This document shows positions 16,071 to 23,434 of a DNA stretch of 64,000 bases, in pieces (the first letter of the stretch is position 1; every line of letters begins with the position of its first letter). A model generated the notes under the pieces. The model did no database searches, was not told the origin of the DNA, and was given only the letters and a program-made list of their open reading frames with translations. A program made the position numbers and the translations under genes. The DNA lies in contig JAFGFT010000026.1 of NCBI GenBank assembly GCA_016930935.1, positions 21,997 to 85,996 on the forward strand. The letters are read 5' to 3'. The DNA comes from Dehalococcoidia bacterium (GTDB taxonomy: Bacteria > Chloroflexota > Dehalococcoidia > GIF9 > AB-539-J10).

Positions 16071-17479
16071 ACCAATATGATAGGTTTGAAGAAATACGGG
16101 AAGAACCGCGTGAAGCAGACGTAGAGGACACCGCAGAAAAGTCCGAAGGACCGGAAGGTACTCCCGTTGATGAGGCTGCTCTCGATGCAGAGGACGTCGA
16201 TGTGACTGCCCCTGAGCAGCCACAGGACGACGAAGAGACAACACCTCCCGACCGTCCGGAAGACCTCTCATCTGCTGAAGACGAGGCAACCGCTGCAACC
16301 GAAGAACCGGCTGGTCGCCCTGAACCAGCAGGCGTGGTAGACGCATCACCTGAGCCAGATATCGCGGATTCCGCGTCCCCTGACGTTGAGACGGCTCCGC
16401 AGGAAGAACTGAATCTGGCCGAGGCGCCATTGGACACGTCTGATATGGACGCGGCCGAAGCGACGCCCCTCATCACTGATTCTTCCCGTCCGGAAACACA
16501 GGCCGATACTGAGCCTCTGACCGACGCGATGCCCGCCATTCCTGCAGAAGACACCGAGGAAGTGGAGCACTTCACGACTGAGATTTCCCGGACGGAAACA
16601 CAGGCCGATACTGAGCCTCTGACCGACGCGCTGCCCGCCATTCCTGCAGAAGGCACCGAGGAAGTGGAGCCCTTCACGACTGAGATTTCCCGGCAGGAGG
16701 CCCAGGCAGATAATGAATACGCTGCCGACACTCCGGTGGAAGACTCTGTGCAGGGAGCAGGGCAGGAAGTCGCCCAGGGCGGCGACGAGCAAGGTCCCAA
16801 CCACGATGTTGTGGCACAGTCTCAGCCATCTCAAGAGGGACAGGAACAGGCGTCTGGGAGAGAGGAAGGCGAAGCCGCCCACCCACGAGTGGTCATCAGT
16901 GCGGGAACCGATGAGCAATCCCTGGAGGCTCTCAGGCTCTGCAGGGAGAAGGTGAATCAACTCCACCTCAAGATGCATCCCCTTGCCGCACGCTACGACA
17001 ATGACAAGCACGTCATCATCTTCTTCAGAGCAGATGACAAGGTTGACTTCCGAAAACTTGTCCGCGAACTCAGCCGTATACTGCGGGCACGCATCGAGAT
17101 GCGCCAGTTGGGCCCACGAGAACAGGGCAAGCTCTGTGGACTGATAGGAAAGTGCGGATATTCCCTCTGTTGTCAGACATTCCTGGGACAGTTCGCTCAG
17201 TCATCCATCAAGATGGCCAAAGCCCAGGACCTCGCGCTCAATCCTCTGAAGATATCCGGTGTGTGCGGACGCTTGATGTGTTGCCTCAATTTCGAGCAGG
17301 AACACTACGCAGAGGTCAGGTCACGGATGCCCAAGGTGAACAGGCAGGTAGAGACAGAATTCGGGCCGGGCAGGGTCGCCTCCCTGAACGTGCTGCGTGA
17401 AACAGTCACGGTTCAGTTCGAAACGACGTTCAAAGAGATTCCTCTGGAACAAGTCCGGCTATCTGAAACCCAGGGATGA
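16067..17479 (+). CDS. PSP1-domain (RicT/YaaT-like) protein with acidic repeat N terminus
   Basis: A 470-aa protein in two parts. Residues ~1-275 are low-complexity and strongly acidic (Glu, Asp, Pro, Thr, Ala), with a 34-aa unit repeated about twice (see 16491-16694). Residues ~276-470 are a good PSP1 C-terminal domain: LHLKMHPLAARYD, FFRADDKVDFRKLVRELS, ARIEMRQLGPREQGKLCGLIGKCGYSLCCQTFL, SGVCGRLMCCLNFE, and the end GPGRVASL. The cysteines are those that bind an iron-sulphur cluster in RicT of the RicAFT complex, which affects RNA processing in Bacillus. The usual N-terminal PSP1 segment (GVRF...YYFDP) is not seen; the acidic head seems to replace it. It is coupled to holB by ATGA. Confidence 0.85.
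   Translation: MNQYDRFEEIREEPREADVEDTAEKSEGPEGTPVDEAALDAEDVDVTAPEQPQDDEETTPPDRPEDLSSAEDEATAATEEPAGRPEPAGVVDASPEPDIADSASPDVETAPQEELNLAEAPLDTSDMDAAEATPLITDSSRPETQADTEPLTDAMPAIPAEDTEEVEHFTTEISRTETQADTEPLTDALPAIPAEGTEEVEPFTTEISRQEAQADNEYAADTPVEDSVQGAGQEVAQGGDEQGPNHDVVAQSQPSQEGQEQASGREEGEAAHPRVVISAGTDEQSLEALRLCREKVNQLHLKMHPLAARYDNDKHVIIFFRADDKVDFRKLVRELSRILRARIEMRQLGPREQGKLCGLIGKCGYSLCCQTFLGQFAQSSIKMAKAQDLALNPLKISGVCGRLMCCLNFEQEHYAEVRSRMPKVNRQVETEFGPGRVASLNVLRETVTVQFETTFKEIPLEQVRLSETQG
16491..16694 (+). repeat. Two tandem 102-bp coding repeats in the PSP1 gene
   Basis: Units 16491-16592 and 16593-16694 are nearly identical at the DNA level and encode a 34-aa unit (ETQADTEPLTDA.PAIPAE, then TEEVE.FTTEISR). 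A degenerate partial third unit follows (QEAQADNEYAADT). The near-identity of DNA suggests recent expansion or ongoing homogenisation. Confidence 0.9.
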
Positions 17480-17990
17480 TGCGCAACTGCTGGGGCAGAT
17501 ACTTCTGCCACTCCTCGTGCGCGTAGAAGTAGTGGTCGGGAACGTGGTAGCCGTAGCCGCGGGGAGTCCTGATGGCGCTCAACAGCTTCATACCAGCTTC
17601 CTCAGGGGTGCGCCCACCCTTCTTCCTATTGCAGTTCTTGCACGCACTGACCACATTCAGCCAGTGATGCCCACCACCCTGACTCCGGGGCACCACATGA
17701 TCGAGGGTCAGGTCTTTGGTGTGTCTACCACAATACTGACAGGTGAAACCGTCACGAGCGAACACCTCCAGCCTTGTGAGTCGCCGTTCGTGGCACGGAC
17801 GCCTCACACCCAGCGTCAAACGAATGACTGATGGTATGGCGTACGACGCGGACACGGTGTGTATCTCCCCCCTGCTATCCTCCACAAGTTCTGCCTTGCC
17901 ACCCAGCACGAGTATGATGGCGCGGCGGGTGCGACACACATCGTGGGGCTCATAGCCCTGGTTCAAGACTAGCACCGGCGCGTTTACCAT
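17430..17990 (-). CDS. HNH endonuclease family protein
   Basis: A 186-aa protein with a C-terminal-type HNH domain: RLEVFARDGFTCQYCGRHTKDLTLDHVVPRSQGGGHHWLNVVSACKNCNRKKGGRTPEEAGM. Two CX2C pairs (CQYC, CKNC) bind a structural zinc and the DHVVPRSQGG...N..ACKNCN block is the catalytic site. The N terminus (VLVLNQGYEPHDVCRTRRAIILVLGGKAELVE) is the standard lead of a widespread bacterial HNH family of unknown role. Its 3' end overlaps the convergent PSP1 gene by 50 nt. No partner methyltransferase is adjacent, and this family is usually chromosomal housekeeping rather than restriction. Confidence 0.88.
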   Translation of the reverse strand: MVNAPVLVLNQGYEPHDVCRTRRAIILVLGGKAELVEDSRGEIHTVSASYAIPSVIRLTLGVRRPCHERRLTRLEVFARDGFTCQYCGRHTKDLTLDHVVPRSQGGGHHWLNVVSACKNCNRKKGGRTPEEAGMKLLSAIRTPRGYGYHVPDHYFYAHEEWQKYLPQQLRIIPGFQIAGLVPEESL

Positions 17991-18071
17991 GCGCGAACTC
18001 TGGCGGTATTCTAGCAGCAGCCATACGGGGTCGCAACAGATGCTCCCGCACGACTGCTGCCATTTTTCTGA

Positions 18072-18872
18072 CTACACCACGCTGGTGCGGAAATACGTCA
18101 TCCCGCCACTCGCAACGACCGTCTGCCCGGTTACATAGCTGGATGCATCAGATGCGAGGAAGACTGCAAGCCTGCCAATCTCATCTGGGTCGCCCCATCG
18201 CCGCAGCGGAATGATGCGGTTCTGAGCCTCAAGCAGGTCTTCCTTCCCCTTGTAGAGAGACATTGGAATCGGTGTCTTCACATGTCCGGGAGCGATGGCA
18301 TTCACACGGATGCCATTCTGGCCATACTCCCACGCCAGTGTCTGAGTGATGCTCACGACACCCGCCTTTGCGGCGGCGTATACCACGGAGGTCTCGTAGG
18401 GCACCATTGCGGCCAGAGAGGCGATGTTGACGATACTGCCCTTTCGCCCATTGTCCACGGCATACTGAATGAAAGCCTTGCAGCACAGAAACTGCGATGT
18501 CAGATTCAGCCTCATGAGGAATTCCCAACCCTCAAGGTCAAGCTCAAGGGCGCGGACTCTCTTCGGCTTCGGTCCAAGACCACCAACATTGTTCACGAGG
18601 ATGTCGACTCCCTCGAACGTACCCAGGGCCGACTTCAGAATCACGTCTGCGGCGTCAGCTTTCGTGACATCCGCCTCAATAACCAGGGCCTTGCGACCCA
18701 CCTCTCGAACCATGACCGCAGTCTCTTGAGCGCCAGTGGTGTTCATGTCCACTGCCACCACGTCCGCCCCCACCTTCGCCATTTCAACACAAATGCCCCT
18801 CCCGATGCCCGACCCTGCACCCGTGACAATCGCAGTCTTTCCATCAAGTCCGTATGCCGTTGCTTCCATCAT
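18072..18872 (-). CDS. Short-chain dehydrogenase/reductase (SDR), paralog 1
   Basis: A 266-aa classical SDR starting at ATG 18872 with GGAGG 8 nt upstream. GKTAIVTGAGSGIGRGICVEMAKVGADVV is the nucleotide-binding TGxxxGIG motif, ILVNNVGG the NNxG motif, and SIVNIASLAAMVPYETSVVYAAAKAGV carries Ser, Tyr and Lys of the catalytic site (YxxxK). The C terminus GRLAVFLASDASSYVTGQTVVASGGMT is typical of FabG-like enzymes. It oxidises or reduces an unknown alcohol or ketone with NAD(P)(H); the Asp after the second strand (VVAVDM) favours NAD. It closely resembles the next gene, so the pair is a tandem duplication. Confidence 0.9.
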   Translation of the reverse strand: MMEATAYGLDGKTAIVTGAGSGIGRGICVEMAKVGADVVAVDMNTTGAQETAVMVREVGRKALVIEADVTKADAADVILKSALGTFEGVDILVNNVGGLGPKPKRVRALELDLEGWEFLMRLNLTSQFLCCKAFIQYAVDNGRKGSIVNIASLAAMVPYETSVVYAAAKAGVVSITQTLAWEYGQNGIRVNAIAPGHVKTPIPMSLYKGKEDLLEAQNRIIPLRRWGDPDEIGRLAVFLASDASSYVTGQTVVASGGMTYFRTSVV

Positions 18873-19060
18873 GCCTGTAACCTCCGCTGTGTCTAGCTTG
18901 CAGGCAGCAGGAAACGTATGTTCCCATGCGCCACACGATTGTGCAGTATGGCATACCGTTTCCCTGATGGTAAGACCCCCCATTCCCGGGCCGGATACAC
19001 ATGAGGGACGGAGGAGAACCCCCATCCCTCATGCTGAAAGACACTCCCGTGCTCAAGATA

Positions 19061-19861
19061 CTACGGCAGTTTTGTTAGAAACTGGGTCAATCCGCCGCTC
19101 GCAACCACTGTCTCCCCTGTAATGTAGCTCGACGCATCCGATGCAAGGAAGACCGCAAGCCTTCCCAACTCCTCCGGTTCTCCCCATCGGCCGAGAGGAC
19201 TCACACGATTCTGCGCTGCCTTCACCGCATCACGCCCCTTGTAGCGGGCCTCAACCAACGGTGTGCGAACAGGTCCGGGAGCGATACAGTTGGCCCGGAT
19301 GCCACTCATACCGTATTCGCTCGCTATCGTCTTCGTGATGCTGACAACTCCCGCCTTCGCAGCACCATAGGCTATTGAGGCCTCATAGGGCACCAGCGCT
19401 GCAAGCGATGCGATATTGACGATGGAGCCTTTTCTTTCGTTCTTCAGAAGATAGCGCACAACCTCTCTGCAGCAAAGAAACTGCGAAGTCAGATTGACCT
19501 TGAGAAGAGTCTCCCAGAACGAGAGACTCATGTCTGCCAGGGTTGTCTTCTCTCCATCAGGGCCAAGACTGCCGACGTTATTCACCAGGACATCCACGGC
19601 ACCATACTCCGCAAGTGCCGCTGCCATCATCCGAGCAACACTGCCCTCACTCGTCACATCAGTCTCCACGACGAGAGCCTTGCCTTCCATCGCGCGCACC
19701 TCAACTGCCGTCTCCTCCCCCAACTCCGCTTTCAATTCCGCAATCACTATATTGGCTCCGGCATTCGCCATTTCCAGTGCAATGCCCCTGCCGATGCCCG
19801 AACCCGAACCCGTCACAATGGCGGTCTTGCCATCCAGACTGTACGCCGAATCATCTCGCAT
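19061..19861 (-). CDS. Short-chain dehydrogenase/reductase (SDR), paralog 2
   Basis: A 266-aa SDR with the same layout and length as its neighbour: GKTAIVTGSGSGIGRGIALEMANAGANIV, LVNNVGSLG, SIVNIASLAALVPYEASIAYGAAKAGVVSITKT, and the end GRLAVFLASDASSYITGETVVASGGLTQF. The catalytic Ser, Tyr and Lys are present. GAGGAGGAA precedes the ATG. The two proteins share most motif text, including the rare SQFLCC segment, showing descent from one ancestor. The 188-nt gap between them has no terminator, so both may be co-transcribed. Substrate unknown. Confidence 0.9.
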   Translation of the reverse strand: MRDDSAYSLDGKTAIVTGSGSGIGRGIALEMANAGANIVIAELKAELGEETAVEVRAMEGKALVVETDVTSEGSVARMMAAALAEYGAVDVLVNNVGSLGPDGEKTTLADMSLSFWETLLKVNLTSQFLCCREVVRYLLKNERKGSIVNIASLAALVPYEASIAYGAAKAGVVSITKTIASEYGMSGIRANCIAPGPVRTPLVEARYKGRDAVKAAQNRVSPLGRWGEPEELGRLAVFLASDASSYITGETVVASGGLTQFLTKLP

Positions 19862-20030
19862 GGTGATTCCTCCTCAAAGACTATTTGTAAGAACAAGCAT
19901 CCTCTGCCCGCTGCCACGGCATTTCAATATACAGAAAGAGACCATAGAACGCACAGTCGCACACGGCCATTCCACCATACTGCAACCCGAAGGTTCATAT
20001 ACGGGACTGCACGTCAACATCGTCAACATG

Positions 20031-20036
20031 TATAAT
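20031..20036 (+). promoter_or_regulatory. Consensus -10 box (TATAAT) just upstream of the dedA-like gene
   Basis: TATAAT ends 8 nt before the GTG start at 20045, so transcription would begin at or next to the start codon. No Shine-Dalgarno is present. A clear -35 box is not visible. Confidence 0.55.
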
Positions 20037-20044
20037 CTCGCGCA

Positions 20045-20773
20045 GTGGCTCAAACCGTCTGGCAGGTTCTTGACTCCGTTGCCGCCGGAGGGGCGTTGTG
20101 GCTCTCGGTCGTGTTCGTTCTTGCAGTCCTGGGGGAGATAGGACTGCCCTTCACCTGCATCATCATTGAGACGCTGTTCATCTTCACGGGATTCGAGCTC
20201 ATCCATGGTGCTTCTCTCGTTGCCGCACTTCCTTTGCTTGCCACTGCAGGCGCAGGCCGACTCCTGGGCTCGACCTTCTTCTATCGTTTCTCGGGAGGAT
20301 TCGGTACCAGCATCATAGGCAGGTTCGGTCCACGCATCGGAGTCACTCCCAAGAGCGTTGCCATGCTCACGGACCGCCTGGCCCGCCTTCTACTACCCAC
20401 TATCGTCATTGTACGATTCATTCCCGGGTTCACCATTCTGCCCTCATTCATCTGTGGGGCAACGGCGGTCGGCAGGCGGAAGTTTGCGACAGCAATCCTT
20501 GCTCACATAGCTATCTGGGAGGCTGCCTTCATCATGGCCGGCACGCTTGGCGCTCTGGCGTCTCGTTCCCTGGACCCGTCCACATATCCTCTGACACTCG
20601 CCATCATCATAGCGATTGTCCTCACGATAGCTACGGCAAACGGCTATGTCATCCTGCACAGGCTACACCGACTGGAAGGCTCTGAAGGTGCTGACTACAA
20701 GACGGGAATCAGTCCTGACCCGTCAATGGAAGGTCGAAGAAGAGTCTCCGCAACAAAACCACATGCATCCTGA
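20045..20773 (+). CDS. DedA/SNARE-associated family membrane protein
   Basis: A 242-aa integral membrane protein. Hydrophobic segments cover roughly residues 14-36, 40-65, 110-150 and 170-200. The pair GEIGLPFTCIIIETLFIFTGF at the N terminus and IVRFIPGFTILPSFICGATAVGRRKF, followed by IWEAAFIMAGTLGA, match the DedA family, whose R-x-(I/L/V)-P-G motif (here RFIPG) is essential. DedA proteins act in lipid flipping, including undecaprenyl phosphate, and support membrane potential. The GTG start follows a TATAAT box closely. The last 65 nt overlap the 3' end of the convergent PlsY-like gene. The hydrophilic tail after residue 210 is unusually long. Confidence 0.82.
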   Translation: MAQTVWQVLDSVAAGGALWLSVVFVLAVLGEIGLPFTCIIIETLFIFTGFELIHGASLVAALPLLATAGAGRLLGSTFFYRFSGGFGTSIIGRFGPRIGVTPKSVAMLTDRLARLLLPTIVIVRFIPGFTILPSFICGATAVGRRKFATAILAHIAIWEAAFIMAGTLGALASRSLDPSTYPLTLAIIIAIVLTIATANGYVILHRLHRLEGSEGADYKTGISPDPSMEGRRRVSATKPHAS

Positions 20774-21395
20774 CCCCGACAGTCAGGTCCACCATCAACC
20801 CCGCCGTCAGTCGTCTCACCACAATTACGCAGAGCACGAGCGCGAGGCCCAGGGACAGGCCAACCGGCTGTCCGGATAAGAAGGACAGCACGACTGCGGC
20901 GGTGAAGCCAAGAAGCATTCCGAGGGGAAACACAAGAGACAGAGGATGTCCCACGCCGTTCATTCCACCCCCCTGCAGAAAGACCATGAGGATGACGGCT
21001 CCTATGCCCAGGATGAAGAAAATCAAGCTGAACATCGGCAGGTTTGCCCCATGCAGCGAGAGGAGCGTGACAACAACGCCCATACCGGTAACATTGCCCT
21101 TTCCCCCGTGACCTCTCAAAGGTGGCCAGACCTGCCCTGCGACAGCCGCAACTCCTGAGAGCGCCACAACGCCCACAGAAAGTGAAAACCCGAATCCCAC
21201 CAGCACAGGAAAGACGCCCTTGGCGAAGTCAACCAGGATGACAGTCACCGCCTCAAGCTTTCCCACCTCACGCCAGAGAGTACTGTTGAGCCGGGTAGAC
21301 TCAGAAGGGTCGATGTCGTGCGCAACGGCAAGAGCCACGCCGAACGGCAAAGCTCCAAGGAGGTATCCGCCAACCATCAGTGCAACTGCACCCAT
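20709..21395 (-). CDS. Divergent PlsY-like glycerol-3-phosphate acyltransferase family protein
   Basis: A 228-aa membrane protein with about six hydrophobic segments. GGYLLGALPFGVALA, STLWREVGKLEAVTVILVDFAKGVFPVL, and AGQVWPPLRGHGGKGNVTGMGVVVTL correspond to the three conserved loops of PlsY (SIPFG, GSGN.GATN...D..KG, GH..P....F.GGKG.AT..G). The second loop lacks GSGNIGATN and reads STRLNSTLWREVG, and the third lacks the histidine of GH. PlsY moves an acyl group from acyl-phosphate to glycerol-3-phosphate; these changes suggest altered activity or another acyl acceptor. Its 3' end overlaps the dedA-like gene by 65 nt on the other strand. Confidence 0.72.
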   Translation of the reverse strand: MGAVALMVGGYLLGALPFGVALAVAHDIDPSESTRLNSTLWREVGKLEAVTVILVDFAKGVFPVLVGFGFSLSVGVVALSGVAAVAGQVWPPLRGHGGKGNVTGMGVVVTLLSLHGANLPMFSLIFFILGIGAVILMVFLQGGGMNGVGHPLSLVFPLGMLLGFTAAVVLSFLSGQPVGLSLGLALVLCVIVVRRLTAGLMVDLTVGVRMHVVLLRRLFFDLPLTGQD

Positions 21396-21430
21396 TCCGA
21401 CCGACTCGCAATGACGCCACTACTGACCAC

Positions 21431-22708
21431 TCAGCCGCGCCTGTCGGCACGACCGTCATCCACGTCAAGGTTGTAGTGAGGAGCACGTATCTCGAAGACT
21501 GTGTTGAACCGGGGGTCCGCAAACCGGGAGCCGAAGCGAACCTCTATCTGCTCAAGCGACTGCTCCATGGTCACCACCATCGGCAGCCGCGCATTGTACC
21601 GGTAATTGATGAGTTGAAACAGCTTTGACCTCGCCCATGGAGTACTCGCCTGCTCCCCGAAATCGTCCAGAATCAGAAGCGGGCACTGCTTCACTTCCTC
21701 AAAGACTTTGCTGTAGGAGATTCGACTCTCAGGCCCGAAGGCAGACCTCAAGTAGTCCAGCAAGTCAGCCACAACCAAGAACAGCACAGGCTGTCCCTTG
21801 GACATCCGGTAATTGGCTATTGCAGCAGCGAGGTGCGTCTTGCCACAACCGTTCCTGCCCTGAAACACGAGCCATCCCTCAGGATCAGCTGCGAACTCCA
21901 CGGCAAGTGTGTACGCCGTCTGAAGGTTCTGCCTATCCTCAAGGGACAATTCGACGCGCCCATAGTCGAAGTTCTCGAAGGTCTCCTGTTTGAGTCCTTT
22001 GGGCAACTCCAGGATGTCCATTCCGCTCACACGAGGCTTCGCAACCACGCAGATAGAACAGAACTCGGCGTCAAGAAGGCGGTCGCTCAACCGGACGTCC
22101 AGGTCGCCCTCTTCAATGTCTGTAGTGATGACTGAAGGCAATCTCAGGTTATACCTGTGGTTGAGAATCTGCTCCAGCTTTTCCCGCGCCCACGGTGTAG
22201 CGCCTTCCAGCCGCACGTCATCAAGAACGAGGAGCTTTACGTTCTTGACCTGCTCGAACAGGTCATCGTAGCTCACTCCGCTCTCAGGATTGAACGCGCC
22301 GCGGAGATGGTCAAGGAGGTCGGCAGTACTGACGTAGAATGCCGCCTCGCCCCGCGCGACCATGGCATTCGCTATTGCGCACGCGAGGTACGTCTTTCCG
22401 CTCCCTGCAGGCCCAAGAAGGACCAGCCATCCTTCGGGTTTCTCCGCGTACGCCCGAGCCTTTGAATACGCTGTCCGAAAGACCTCAGACCCACCCGCAC
22501 GACCGTCAGGACGCATGGTATCGAACGTGTAGTGCGCGAGATACCCCAGGTTGCTGTAACGCTCCAGATGTGACTGCTTCGCGCGAGATAATGTAGAGAC
22601 GCGACAACGACACGGCACCACCTTCGCGTAGTCGGGCGAGCCGTCAGGCATCAAAGGGTGTACGAAGCCGGCACCATGGCACAGAGGACATCGCTGCTCA
22701 TCACTCAT
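21431..22708 (-). CDS. DnaC/DnaI-like helicase loader with two tandem AAA+ modules
   Basis: A 425-aa protein (start MSDEQRCPLCHGAG at 22708; a GTG at 22819 is in frame but overlaps dnaD by 83 nt). It opens with a zinc-ribbon-like CPLC...CRC. Two homologous ATPase units follow: Walker A GPAGSGKT with LLVLDDV, and GRNGCGKT with LLILDDFGE. Each unit repeats EGWLV, ADLLD.LR.AF.PES..SY, TPWAR.KL.Q..N.RYN.RLP and a VR...R..D sensor segment. DnaC/DnaI loaders normally have one ATPase domain and load the DnaB helicase. The gene follows dnaB and dnaD directly, fitting a loader role. A fused pair could act as a pre-formed dimer. Confidence 0.85.
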   Translation of the reverse strand: MSDEQRCPLCHGAGFVHPLMPDGSPDYAKVVPCRCRVSTLSRAKQSHLERYSNLGYLAHYTFDTMRPDGRAGGSEVFRTAYSKARAYAEKPEGWLVLLGPAGSGKTYLACAIANAMVARGEAAFYVSTADLLDHLRGAFNPESGVSYDDLFEQVKNVKLLVLDDVRLEGATPWAREKLEQILNHRYNLRLPSVITTDIEEGDLDVRLSDRLLDAEFCSICVVAKPRVSGMDILELPKGLKQETFENFDYGRVELSLEDRQNLQTAYTLAVEFAADPEGWLVFQGRNGCGKTHLAAAIANYRMSKGQPVLFLVVADLLDYLRSAFGPESRISYSKVFEEVKQCPLLILDDFGEQASTPWARSKLFQLINYRYNARLPMVVTMEQSLEQIEVRFGSRFADPRFNTVFEIRAPHYNLDVDDGRADRRG

Positions 22709-22736
22709 CGGTCTGGACTGGTTTCCACTGTGTTCC

Positions 22737-23417
22737 TCAGCGCCTGACGATATGGCCGAATCTACCTTTGATGTATTTGTCTGCGTCACTCTGGCCAGAA
22801 CCTGGTCTATTCGTTCCACTATCTTTGCCCTCTGCTGTCCAGCGCTCGAGTATTCGACATATGTACTTCCAGTTCAACTTGCGTGCAAGCACCGCTTCGC
22901 GGAACGCTTCTTCTATCCAGTCAGCACGGTACGTTCTCTGCGCATCCTTCAATTCTTCCGCAATCATCGGCGTCAAGACGCCGATGTTCTGCTCATAAAG
23001 CTCGAAGATATTCTGAGTCGGCGTCGAGCTGCCCTCCCCTCCACCAACCACCAATCGCTCCTTGAAGTCCTCTATGGCCTGCAGATCCGCCTCGATGTTG
23101 GCAAAGTACACTTCAGTGTCGGTCCCATCAAGCGGAACCATAGCCTCAAGCAGCACTCCTCTCCGCACTACGGTCTGGAGACCTTCCCTGCACGTATCGG
23201 CGTCGATGCCCAGAATCGATGCCGCCCTCAGCTCCAATTCCGACGCAGTCACGTACGCAGGATAATCGCGCGCACGGCTCAGCACGTAGAAAGCCAGCAG
23301 GGTGAGTTTCAATTCCAGAGGGTCCTCAACCTGACGTATGAGTTGACTCACATACGAGGAGGGAACCGTGATGAACCCACCAGGTTGTGCCGCTGAATAC
23401 GGAACACGCCCTGACAT
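22737..23417 (-). CDS. dnaD: DnaD-domain replication initiation protein
   Basis: A 226-aa protein. The N-terminal part (FITVPSSYVSQLIRQVEDPLELKLTLLAFYVLSRARDYPAYVTASEL) looks like the DnaD winged helix, with a following helical region. NIFELYEQNIGVLTPMIAEELKDAQRTYRADWIEEAFREAVLARKLNWKYICRILERW is the DnaD/DnaB_2 C-terminal domain, with the YxxxIG...P and W.YI..IL..W patterns. In low-GC Gram-positives DnaD binds DNA and helps recruit helicase and loader. Its place between dnaB and the double-AAA+ loader supports a primosome operon. The acidic ELKDAQ and the basic tail are as expected. Confidence 0.88.
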   Translation of the reverse strand: MSGRVPYSAAQPGGFITVPSSYVSQLIRQVEDPLELKLTLLAFYVLSRARDYPAYVTASELELRAASILGIDADTCREGLQTVVRRGVLLEAMVPLDGTDTEVYFANIEADLQAIEDFKERLVVGGGEGSSTPTQNIFELYEQNIGVLTPMIAEELKDAQRTYRADWIEEAFREAVLARKLNWKYICRILERWTAEGKDSGTNRPGSGQSDADKYIKGRFGHIVRR

Positions 23418-23434
23418 CTAGCCTGTATCCTATC

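Noticed and set aside
15949..16800. A 283-codon minus-strand frame antisense to the acidic part of the PSP1 gene
   Set aside because: Serine- and alanine-rich reverse reading of the Glu/Asp-rich repeat region; no start site or family.
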